Source: Cloeon dipterum (Eukaryota; Arthropoda; Insecta; Ephemeroptera; Baetidae). From it: 64,000 bases of DNA. The position numbers were made by a program, and so were the translations under genes. The stretch spans positions 1 through 64,000 of the forward strand of contig NC_088788.1 in assembly GCF_949628265.1 (NCBI RefSeq), in the 5' to 3' direction. Positions 53,364 through 62,729 of this stretch are shown here, in pieces (positions within the stretch are counted from its first letter, which is position 1; every line of letters starts with the position of its first letter). The notes beneath the pieces are model-generated. The model did not search any database and was not told the DNA's origin. It saw nothing but the letters and a program-made list of their open reading frames with translations.

Positions 53364-53730
53364 CTGGGAGGAACCCTGGTGGCGGGCGTAACCTGAATGC
53401 TGGGCGGCTCAGGCTTCTTCAGGGCGTCGGCCTAGCTTGGAGGCGGCCTGACGTTGACGCGTTGCACGTGCTGCCGAACGCTGTTGGGGATGAGATCGCG
53501 CGAAGGTGCCACGTTCCGGCTGCTTAAGGGGTTGCCGACAATCGCCCGAGCGGGTGAGAAGTGCGCCGCCATGCCGCAAGCGCCGAGGATGCAGCCCAGT
53601 GCTCCAACCAGCTGGCCGACGATGTCGAAGACACAGACGAAGTTGGCGATGGACAATCGCACGTAAACACGTAATCCTCAACTGCGAACTCGAACAACGC
53701 ATCGTCCGTCCACTCAACGTTCAGCACCTA
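53364..53730 (-). pseudogene. SPTSSVSS exon, copy 5
   Basis: The donor CCCAG|GTGAGACTC lies at 53364. The Ser-rich phase is open: VEWTDDALFEFAVEDYVFTC, CPSPTSSVSSTSSASWLEHW, then an Ala-rich helix and a stop. The donor-proximal part is in another phase. An internal deletion (loss of the GNDGN region) distinguishes it from the 11.6-kb copy. Confidence 0.5.
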
Positions 53731-54575
53731 AACGACAACAATTTTAATTATTAACAGACGCAGTTTAGCCGCAAAAAACGAAGAAAATCTTCAAAATCTA
53801 AACTGAGAAAATAAAAACCACATTTAACGAGTATTTCAACCGATTATTTAAACTAAGTCAATGCTCGTGAAGTATTTGTTGAAAACGTCTCATTTACCTT
53901 GTAAATTCAATGCTAAGAATCAGCGGTGGCAATACATCTCATTTATTTAAAAAATAAAAAATTCTTTCGCGGTGGTTTTTAACTCATAACTTAAGCTTGA
54001 AAAACGGGATTAACAAAAAAAGAACAGTTTCTTTACTCGGAGAAGCACAGCCGTCAGTTTGAGATCATTTCCGGGCCAAAAACCTTTGCCGAACACCCGA
54101 CCGCCGACCACCAACGGCAACAAAAAGGAAGGCTCTTTTGGCTTGATTTATAGACCCGATTATTGTTCATTGTTTGGTATATTAAACATGAACACAGACA
54201 AATAAAAAACTGGCCAATTGAGTAACTGGATCAAAATCTATCAAAACTGATGCAACTGATAATGCGTAAAATTTGTTGCTGCCAGCGAGCGGACTGAAAA
54301 ATTAATCGGTCATCGGGTGAGCGGAGATATCACGAAAATAGAGCTCGCCGAGGGTAAATTAACACACATCAAGCTCGTTTATAGTTCCAATTTCCTACCT
54401 TGATGCCGAAGCCACTCGGAGGAAGAGCCAGGCATTAAAAATCTGTCGCCAAAATTGAGCCTCTCGTGCGGCTGGTGGGCATGGGTATGTTGTGCTGGAC
54501 ATCCATACGAAAGAATCGCTCTCAGCGACGGGCGGCGGCCGCAGGGTCGGTGGTTGCACCTGCATGTGCTGCTGG
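53613..54575. repeat. segmental duplication, right copy (with 48656-49620)
   Basis: This is the partner of 48656-49620. Its left breakpoint falls within the SPTSSVSS exon: here that exon continues to its own donor, while at 48.65 kb it joins coiled-coil exon X instead. Confidence 0.9.
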
Positions 54576-54870
54576 CGGAGGCTGCTGCTGCTTCAATTTG
54601 CGGATATCCTTGCAATTCAGCGTGACGATGCACTCGGGAAAAGTCGGCCTCGCACCCTGCGAATCAGAATCTGGCTGAGCGGGGCCCTCTGACTTGTCCT
54701 GCACGCCGTCCGTGGCCTGCCACGGCCCTCGGTGGCCGCCTGTTGGTCGCCGGCCACCTCGCAGGCCTCTTAATCCTCGATCACGGCTGCAGATTGAGAC
54801 AGTACTCACAGCTGCAAAATGGCGATTAACCTCAGGCCTCGCAAATCTAGCTTCATGCAACTGCCGCTGG
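54399..54870 (-). CDS. Cys-rich exon fused to cassette exon, copy 4
   Basis: The donor ATCAAG|GTAGGA lies near 54399. The frame STCRCNHRPCGRRPSLRAIL, SYGCPAQHTHAHQPHERLNF, GDRFLMPGSSSEWLRHQ is unbroken to the donor. The cassette part reads VQDKSEGPAQPDSDSQGARP and CIVTLNCKDIRKLKQQQ in another phase. It agrees with copies 1 and 2 in keeping the Cys-rich phase open. Confidence 0.45.
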
Positions 54871-54919
54871 CGCCGCTAATTTTACTCCCACTCGCAAGCT
54901 CTAACAGCAAATAGCGCGG

Positions 54920-55280
54920 CAAGATTTAAAAGTTGCATTTCGTATAATGGCGAAATTAATGAGTTGAGACGCACCAGACGCATGAATGACAGGAAATTTA
55001 TCCATTTAAGGCGAATGCACTTGAGCTTTGAATAAAAAAACAACAAACTCAAACTGCAATTTATACCTTTTTCAATAAACTGCGATTACTAAGCGCTGCA
55101 CTTAATCGCTCGCTTTATGCTGCCGAGTGGAACATAATAATTCGCGCGTGTATTATTATGACGTCACGTAGGCTGCTGCGCGGCAATAAAAACCAGTGTC
55201 CCGCCGGTAATCAAAGAAAGCTGCGCACTCGTGTTAATTGAAGGCAGGGACGAGGCGCGCGCGCTAGTTTGTGCATAAAT
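54920..55280. repeat. CRE-containing repeated intron segment, copy 4
   Basis: It shares ttgagacgcaccagacgca, a TGACGTCA at 55159-55166, cggcaataaaaac and gcgcgcgctagtttgtgcat with the copies at 15.1, 20.75 and 50.1 kb. An insertion of about 100 bp (55.0-55.11 kb) separates its halves. Confidence 0.75.
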
Positions 55281-55597
55281 CGTGTGCCGCTTGCAATAAT
55301 ATCTCTTAATTAAACCGCCATTTGTATTCTCCGAAAGCGGGAAAGTCGTGCTCGAGACCGTGATTAGCCATTTAGAGAGTAAGAGGTGCATTTCTTTCAC
55401 CGCAACTCTTTCGACACGAAATTATGATGTCGACGATGTAACATATACGTGCTATTTGGAATTTCAACAATAAAATAATAAAATTTAACAAAAACAATTA
55501 CCAAATTCGGAATTTTAAGCAAACTAGAAACGTCCTTGACGAAATACGTTCGAGCCGAGAATGTGCTGGAAATAAATTATTGGAATTTGCTACTCAC

Positions 55598-55714
55598 TCC
55601 GCATGGAGGATGGTTTGCTTCTGGATGGGGTGCTGCGTGGGACGGACTCGGTATACAGCAGGCCGGGCGGTCGGGACAGCTGGCCGCTCAACAGGGCGTC
55701 TTTCTGCTCGGGCA
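55598..55714 (-). CDS. 117-bp internal exon, Ser/Pro-rich
   Basis: Acceptor TTGTTGTTGCAG and donor ATGCGGA|GTGAGT. The best phase reads PEQKDALLSGQLSRPPGLLY, TESVPRSTPSRSKPSSMR. It is a likely disordered linker; no domain is recognised. It is single-copy in the window and free of stops in this phase, though another phase (Arg/Pro-rich) is also open. Confidence 0.5.
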
Positions 55715-56274
55715 CTGCAACAACAACCACCAAACAACTATAGCTTTTACCTCAGTAAAAAATTAAGTGCTCGGAGCTTGCTATAAATCAAATCTCTGAA
55801 AACGCAAATCTTTGCATTGCGTAACGTCTTTTTTCCCTTCTCCAATAATGTACCATCCTTGTCAAAGCTCGTGTGTTGAGAATGTGATTTGTTGGAGAAT
55901 TTTTTAAAACCCATTTTACAATATCCTGCCAGATATTTCAAGATAGGACCGGTTTGAATTATTTAAACAGGCTGGACAAAGCGAGTGAAAAATTACACGA
56001 TTTTAAATTAAATAAATCCGAGTTTAAAACTTATTCCCTTTTAATTTGTACGCCCGACATTCACCGAAGAAATTAAATTAAAAACTGCCAGCGGTGACGT
56101 CTCAGAGGAGAACGCTTCCAGAATTATGTCCGGCAGCGTCCAAAAGAATCAAGTGGGTCAAAGGGAAATTTAAAGGAGAAAGGAAACAGCAGAGTTTTAC
56201 CCAACTGCGCCAGAGACACAGGCGGGGTCGCCCTGCTTATAAAAGAAAGAAGAAACTGTACACACCCAAAATGT

Positions 56275-56395
56275 AGCCGTGGTCCTCGATTTCACCTGGT
56301 GATCGCTGGCCGCCTCGCTGGCCCCTCAAACACTACTGCTGCAGACCAGCACCGCACACGTCACCCTCCAGTCGCTGCCAGTAATAAAATAATGA
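56275..56395 (-). pseudogene. cassette exon remnant with lost donor
   Basis: cccaaaatgtagccgtggtcctcgatttcacctggtgatcgc is cassette 3' sequence, but the donor position reads GTGTGT instead of GTGAGT (plus-strand acacaccc near 56260). No open frame. It lies about 50 bp from the intact exon Y. Confidence 0.5.
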
Positions 56396-56445
56396 CTCTA
56401 ATGAGTAAGGAGAGTAGAAACGGCAGTTTTAAAGGTCGCGCGTAC

Positions 56446-56661
56446 CTTGGCCGACTTTTCCAGCTTCTCGTTGGCCTCGAGGAGCTGCTGCTGCAGCTGC
56501 TGCTTGTCCACCTCCAGCCTTTCCACGGTCAAGTGCTGCGTGTCCAGCGACTGCCGCAGCCCCTCCAGCTCCTTCTGCTTTTCGTCCAGCTTTATCTGGA
56601 TCTCGACGATGATCTTCCGCTGGTCCTCCAGGAGTTTGTCCTTCTGACACAGCTCATTGAT
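56446..56661 (-). CDS. coiled-coil exon Y, intact copy (216 bp)
   Basis: Acceptor TTGTTTACAG, donor CAAG|GTACGC, exactly 72 codons in phase 0. It encodes INELCQKDKLLEDQRKIIVE, IQIKLDEKQKELEGLRQSLD, TQHLTVERLEVDKQQLQQQL and LEANEKLEKSAK: a continuous heptad pattern without Pro. It belongs with the centrosomin-like coiled-coil exons; by itself it proves only a long coiled coil. It is the intact paralogue of 42930-43147. Confidence 0.75.
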
Positions 56662-56729
56662 CTGTAAACAACAATTTTACGTTTTTTTATTGTAATTATT
56701 TTGCAGCGTGCACTTTTGAGTGCTCTGTT

Positions 56730-57180
56730 TCCGCGGGTTCACACTATTGAGGGCAAAAGAGGGAAGCAATTTGAAATATTGGAGAGGAATGAGCATTAAA
56801 TTAGTTGATGTTTGTAACAGACTGCCACTGGATTTATTTTAGACCATTGGTGATTTTTCTGAAACTCCTGACTTCAATTCCGCAACGATTTTAATTTATA
56901 AATGGTTCCAAATTTCAGCGTTTTTTTTAATTTATTCACTTTTTAACGTAGCCATAGACTAGCACCGCGCACATCATCCTCCAGTCGTTGTCGCTGCCAG
57001 ACTGATGACAAAGAATAAAGACTGAGACTGCCAGTGCCACCGCCAGCAGCCAACCGCGCATGCACACTTGTGCATGCTGTGCCTGGCTCCGCCTCCTGCT
57101 TCACATGCAACACGTTGGCGTTTGGCCCGCGAAATCAGCGTGCACAGCACACACTCGCGCTCTCCTTTCATCCTCATACC
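56730..57180. repeat. intron repeat and a donorless cassette fragment
   Basis: 56.73-56.95 kb matches 25.12 and 43.20 kb. At about 56.96-57.16 kb cassette 5' sequence follows directly (agcaccgcgcacatcatcctccagtcg to ctccgcctcctgcttcac) without its donor-side half. The cgcatgcaca core is slightly altered. Confidence 0.6.
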
Positions 57181-58220
57181 AAGACAATTTAATTAAAATT
57201 TTACAAGATCAATTTTTTCTAACTATTGCCAAGTTCAAGGAACTCGATTAAAATTTTCAAATAAATATTTAGTTAATTTTACGGATTTTGTAAGAATTTT
57301 AATTTGCATAATTTTTAATTTCTAATAAATTAGTAACTCATTTTTAAATTTAACGATTATAGTTGAAAAAATGTCCTTTGTGCGGTGTGAAAAATACAAA
57401 CTTGCGACTCTAGCAGTATTAATATTTTCAAGCAGTAATTAGATCTCCGTGTGTCTCAGAAGTGACAGTAAGCATATTCTGAGCATATGAACCAACCGTG
57501 CAATTAATATATTTTCCTAATTTCAGCCGAATCAAAACACATTACAGGACAAATTAAAAAAAAAACTGGATCAATCAGTTCAGAGACCAAAGGAGTAGTT
57601 TTAATTCAATTTAAATATTTTCCAATTGCAATATTCTTAAAAACGAAGGCTCAAAAGGCTAGTCTGAAAGAATCACTCAAGCTCACATATTTGAAACCTG
57701 CCTTATATAGGAACACTTTTGATGTGCTTTTTATACGTTTAAAAACGGTAATAGATATAAAAATTAAAAAAAAACGCCTTAAATATCAAAAATGGTTCAC
57801 GAAACTCAACCTTTGATCTCAACCGATGACCTTAATCATCCTGGAGAGTAGCTCTTTCATTTTTAAGACTTTCTAAGAGAAAAACTCGCTTTTTTAATTT
57901 CAAATTAAATTAAAAAAACAAGCGATGACCACTCTAAAATTACCAAATACAAACAAAATTACATAAAACTGTCTTAGAACTAACTTTTAGAGACTTGTCT
58001 GATTTTTTACATTGGGTTTATTAAAAAATAATTTTCAAATTGTTCCGCATTTAACCTGACAAAAACCAGATATACGTAGTAGTTCAGACTATCTGGTTTG
58101 AGTTTAATACATTTTATTTAGCTTTTTTCCACTATCAGTTTTCGCAACAAAGAAAACCATTTTTCCAAACCTTTTAAATCGCTGCCAGCACTGTTGGGGC
58201 TTGTTTTCCTCAGCGGTTGG
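57180..58220. other. no gene seen
   Basis: AT-rich unique sequence, presumably intron or intergenic. Confidence 0.5.
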
Positions 58221-58227
58221 TGGATTC

Positions 58228-58657
58228 TAGAGGGCATCAAGCGCCTTGACGATGCTGTCCATGTGGATCAGCTGGAAGAAGCGTTCGTGCGGCGTCTCTA
58301 GCGTCACGCTGCGCAATGGGTCAGCGTGGCCAGCCACTCGAGCAGGTCCTTGCGTCTTTGATTCCATCCTATATGTGGAATTGGACAGCTCCTTGCCTTT
58401 CAGCAAGACAAACCTATGATAGGCAACTGGATAGTTCGCAAATTTTAAAAATAATTTCTTTTTTATACTTGGCAGGGTTCTTCGTGGCCCCAAAAAAGGC
58501 TTTGCCGCCGTCTGCACCGCCTCGAAGGTGCTTTTCCACGCCTGCGACATGCTGTGCGCCGCCGTGACGAAGCAATCTGGGGATCTCAAATCCGATGCCC
58601 GCGCGCCTCCTTCTTCGCTCAGCCACTGGCGCAGCGCCATCTGCTTGCCCACACTCG
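58228..58657 (-). CDS. unrecognised open frame, possible terminal exon
   Basis: The acceptor AGGTGGTTTAG lies before 58657, and the frame stays open for about 143 codons to a TAG at about 58228. It reads SVGKQMALRQWLSEEGG, FVTAAHSMSQAWKSTFEAVQ, AAKPFLG, then a low-quality AT-richer middle (58.38-58.48 kb, perhaps a retained small intron), then PLRSVTLETPHERFFQLIH and MDSIVKALDAL. Another phase near 58.33 kb reads RRKDLLEWLATLTHCAA, so a frameshift or intron is possible. Family not recognised; single-copy. Confidence 0.45.
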
Positions 58658-58659
58658 CT

Positions 58660-59380
58660 AAACCACCTAACAAATCAATTAAATTTTTCTATTAAATTAT
58701 CTGCAAGAGTGATAAAGATAATAATTGATTTTGAGTTGAGGCAAATGATGGTGTACAACTTCTATTTTAAAATAAAAAATTTTCTACGCACAACTGATAA
58801 TGACGCTGAGAAATATTAAAGAGCTAATATAAATAAACCATCTAATTGAGAGTGGAATTTGCGAGACAGAAAATTACATTTCCACTCAGAGATCTAATAG
58901 TTCAAAACAGCAGCCATAGAGAAATTTCACAAAAGAGGCAAACTCGCCGGTCTGGCATAGATAAGCAAGAACTGCTTTTCAATCAAATTGTGCGCGCGTG
59001 TCTATGGGAGAGTGCAATCGCAACACCAATTTACCGCTTGTTACACGGAACTTTTGCTTGCCCACTGCGTGACCTGACAATTAATTAACAGAGCCAGCTC
59101 CGAAGAGGCTCGCTGGTCACAGCACAGAGCTCGGCCCTCTATTTTCCACTCGAATTGTTACACCTAGCAACGTATTTACATATTTTATGATCGCCGCTTG
59201 CTCTCTGGCTTGGCGATTGCAATTTTTTATTTCAGTTTTTAATGCAGAAATTAGCGGCCAGTGCAGAGTACGTCGTGATTTTCAAAAATTATTAATTTAT
59301 AAATAATCCTGACATACCAATTATGATATTCAACATTTTTAAGGTAGTGTTTTGCCAACCATCTCGCTCTGCGACACAAC
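58660..59380. other. no gene seen
   Basis: Unique, moderately AT-rich. Short plus-strand frames at 58.6-59.1 kb have no splice support. Confidence 0.45.
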
Positions 59381-59387
59381 TGCTCTT

Positions 59388-59675
59388 TAATATTTCTGTT
59401 TGAACAATTCACAGCATAGTGGTAATTGATGCTCAGGACCGGTGAAATTAGATTGAAAATTTTCATCGGTGTCAGACGGTGCCTGCGGTTGTTGCAGCTT
59501 CACTTCATGAATTGCATGCAACATATGTGTCATATCCTGCTCGCAGCTTTTCTCAGGGAATTGACATTTTAAGGAATCGTCGAGGGCGTCATGCCAATTT
59601 ACTCGATAGTGCTCAGCACCTCCTGCTACAGCACTCGACGAACCGCAACTGGCAGATGCAGTTCCCGCACTGCGG
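59388..59675 (-). CDS. unrecognised open frame downstream of the palindrome
   Basis: The minus strand is open for about 95 codons without an initial ATG: GTASASCGSSSAVAGG, EHYRVNWHDALDDSLKCQFP, EKSCEQDMTHMLHAIHEVKL, then SDTDENFQSNFTGPEHQLPL to a TAA. Composition is normal for a soluble protein and differs from the AT-rich context. It may be the continuation of the ATG-containing sequence at the left edge of the palindrome, after a phase change. Confidence 0.35.
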
Positions 59676-59774
59676 CCAGATCAAACCTCGACGCCGCCTC
59701 CGGATGCTGCCTCATCGCCTCGAGCTGCCACACCACAAGTTCCGGCTGTGCCCGCTGCGATTCCAGCTCCTCCA

Positions 59775-60019
59775 GTCCAACCTGGCCTTCGCCAGGGCCT
59801 TCTGCGCGGTCAGCTCGGCCTCCTTGAACTGCTCCGTCGCGTCCACGCGCCGCACCAACTTCTCGTTGCGACGCATTCCGGGGTCTTCCAGTCAGTCTTG
59901 GCCAATCCAGATCTTCCTTCAACTCCGCCGGATGTTGTCCTCCAGGTCATCTCTGCGGTCCTCACCAGTCCTCTTCGTCTTCCACGTCCAAGTCCTCCAG
60001 ATCCATGCCAGCGTATGGG
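59775..60019 (-). pseudogene. start-proximal exon fragment, left mirror copy
   Basis: From an ATG at about 60019 the minus strand reads MDLEDLDVEDEEDW then a stop; further on, in a shifted phase, RRNEKLVRRVDATEQFKEAE and LTAQKALAKARLDW appear. The latter resembles QRLHAMEQIIEALQAELSAH KALAKAE of the centrosomin-like exon at 22.3 kb. The mirror copy is at 62403-62575 on the plus strand. Confidence 0.5.
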
Positions 60020-62425
60020 AAAGCAGCTCATTTTATTAATTTAGCCCGAAATCTTAATCTGGTTTACAAATCCATTGAAAAATACATAAAAATTATGTTG
60101 AAATTCAAGAATTTTAACTTTCAATTTAAATTCGCTGAATAAAAATTTAAAATACAAAGAAAACACGGTTAAATTTGAATATATTTCAAAGAAAAATAAA
60201 TAATAAATATTGAAATGCGATAAAATATAATAAAATAAAATTCATTACATTAATTCAGAACTAAGCATTAAATCTAACCAAAAAATTATTTATATAATAC
60301 TGATAACCATTTGAAACAATAAAATCTAATTTAAATTCCATTTATAAAAATCCCAAGGCATCCTTATTATTCAGCTAAAATTCAATAAATAAAAATTTAA
60401 ATGATAAATATTAATATAAATAGAAAAAAATAAATTATTAAATTAAATGTAAATTTAAATAAAATAATTAATGTTATTGTTTCATTCTAAAAATTATAAT
60501 CGTGTTGAAATATTTTTCGGCGTTCCTTTGAAGTGCAAATTTTAATTCATTAAGCCTTCTCCGTAATCACACAAAAATTGCTCTATATCAATTTTAAAAT
60601 TTTCAAACTCTAATTTCATCTGAAACCACCAGCAATAAAATGTTATTTCCTCTAGGCGAGCGCGTTTGACTCCATTTTGAAAGCTAAAAAATATTAAAAA
60701 ATATTATTTACAGCGTGAAAAACAAATCTGTGCTTCTGAGGAGATTGAGATCAGTCTAGAGATGGATTTTGAAATTCTGATTGCTAAAATCCGGGATCAG
60801 GCAAAAATTAAAAAAATTGTTTTACACGCGATTTTGAAACTTTGAAACGCCGAATCTCGGGTTCTGAGCATCTCAATTACCAAATCTCACTACCGTTGGA
60901 CTCGTCTCAATCTCCTTTGATCAGGTGGAGGGTTTAAAAGGTGCTTAAACTCATCCCCTTTCATCCCCAATGCCACAATTTTAATACTAAGCGACTGCCG
61001 TTCCTGTTGTCGCCGCTCCTTGTTTTGCATCTTTCGAGCTGTGTGACATCTTATTGGCAGAGAGCAAGCTCCCCAAAACCGATTTGTTGGTTAGAGCAGG
61101 TCAAGTCGAGTGCAACGGTGGGTAATTTCTTCAATTGTGACCCTTAAAACCCGAGTTTTGGAATTGGAAAAATGACGAAATGAAACAGAAATGTGCAGCT
61201 TTTTGAGATTTTTGGTATTTCCACCTACAAATCTCGGGTTCTATTGAACAGACTTGCAGAAACTAACAACCATTGCACTCGACTTGACCTGCTCTAACAA
61301 ACAGGTCGGTTTGGGGAGCTTGCTCTCTGCCAATAAGATGTCACACAACTCGAAAGATGCAAAACAAGGAGCGGCGACAGGAACGGCGGTCGCTTGTTAT
61401 TAAAATTGTGGCACTGGGGATGAAAGGGGACGAGTTTAAGCTACTTTTAAACCCTCCAACTGCTCAGAGGAGATTGAGACGTGTCCAACGGTAGTGAGAT
61501 TTGGTAATTGAGATACTCAGAACCCGAGATTTGGAGATTCAAAGTTTAAAAAAACGCGCAAATACAAGCAATCTATTTCATTTTTCGTGATTTTTAAAAT
61601 TCCTTATCTCGGGATTTGAAAACCAGAATTTCAAAAACTACCCACCGCCAGACTGTTCTCAATCTCTGGAGCACAAATGGGTTTGTGACGCTATATATTT
61701 AATCTTGTTTTAATAATTTGCTTCCAAAATGGAGACAAATGTAATTTCGCCTAAGATAATAAAATGTCATATACCCGGAGATTTCAGATGAAATGAGATG
61801 TTGAAAAAAATGTAATGTGATATAGATAGAGCATTTTTGTGCGATTACGGCGAAAGGTTAGTAAAATAAAAATTGCGCTTAAAAGAAACTTCGAACAACA
61901 TTTCAACGGGATTAAAAAATTTCAAATAAGTATTATTATTAAGTATTTTATTTGAAAATGTTTTTAATTTATTAAAGAATTTTTAATCTATATTAATATT
62001 GAAAATATTGATTTTTATTTATTTAATTTAACCTAAATAATATTTATGCCTTTTAGGATTTAAATAAATTGAATTCAAAGTAAATTTAATTGTTTGAAAT
62101 GGTTATGAGAATTGAATAAATATTTTTTTTAGTGCGATTTAATGATTAGTTCCGAAATAATTAACTGCTATTGATTTTTATTGATTTAACCACATTTTAA
62201 AGTTATTTACCTTACATTTCTTTAATTAAAATAAAATTTAACAGGTTTTTCTTTGTTTAAAAATTTTTTTAAAGCGAATTTGAATTGAATGAAAAATATT
62301 TTTTAATTTCTCGTTATTTTTATGATTTTTTGAAAGGATTTGTAATCTAAATTAAGATGTCTGGCTAAATTAATAAAAGGAGCTGCTTTCCCATGGGCTA
62401 GAATGGATCAGGATTTGGACGACTC
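59990..62425. repeat. large imperfect palindrome, arms about 1.2 kb, centre near 61.19 kb
   Basis: The left arm 59990-61175 matches the reverse complement of 61205-62425. Conserved pairs include taatttagcc..aatcttaat at the outer ends, ataaccatttgaaac, ctccgtaatcgcacaaaaattgctc-type sequence, gaatctcgggttctgagcatctc, and the long inner run from catccccaatgccacaatttt through ccaataagatgtcaca to gcactcgacttgacc. The spacer is only about 30 bp. The arms contain no recognised gene; outside them weaker mirrored coding sequence continues. Confidence 0.9.
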
Positions 62426-62720
62426 GTGGGACTGGACTGGAGGTGGAGGACTGGCGGACTAAAGGAAGGACAGGAGCAGCGAAGACGTACCGGAAGAAGG
62501 AAGAACCAGCAGAGAAGGACGGAGCGGATCAACGAGGCGCAGAAGGCTCTGACGAAGACCAGGTCGGACGCGGCTGAGCAGCCGTCGAGCGCGGCGCCGA
62601 CGAGTTCATGGTGGCTGGTGGCGGTGATGGTGTTGATGGCGGCGGCGGAAGGTGCGGTGGTGTCGGCGGCGGCGGAGGTTGCGGCGGCGGTGGAGGTGTT
62701 GGCGGAGTGGGCATTTTGAG
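62403..62720 (+). pseudogene. start-proximal exon fragment, right mirror copy, then GGC-rich tract
   Basis: From the ATG at about 62403 the plus strand reads MDQDLDDSWDWTGGGGLAD and a stop. In another phase RINEAQKALTKTRSDAAEQ corresponds to the AQKALAKAR part of the left mirror copy. From 62.63 kb a GGC/GGT triplet-rich tract (Ala/Val or Gly runs depending on phase) begins, without clear homology to the left side. Confidence 0.45.
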
Positions 62721-62729
62721 GCGGTGGTA

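Noticed and set aside
5217..54870. Regularly spaced short repeats as a CRISPR-like array
   Set aside because: Units are hundreds of bases long, diverged, contain introns, and the window is eukaryotic.
62600..62720. GGC-rich tract as a glycine-rich structural protein
   Set aside because: Triplet repeat is open in several phases on both strands and has no start or splice context.
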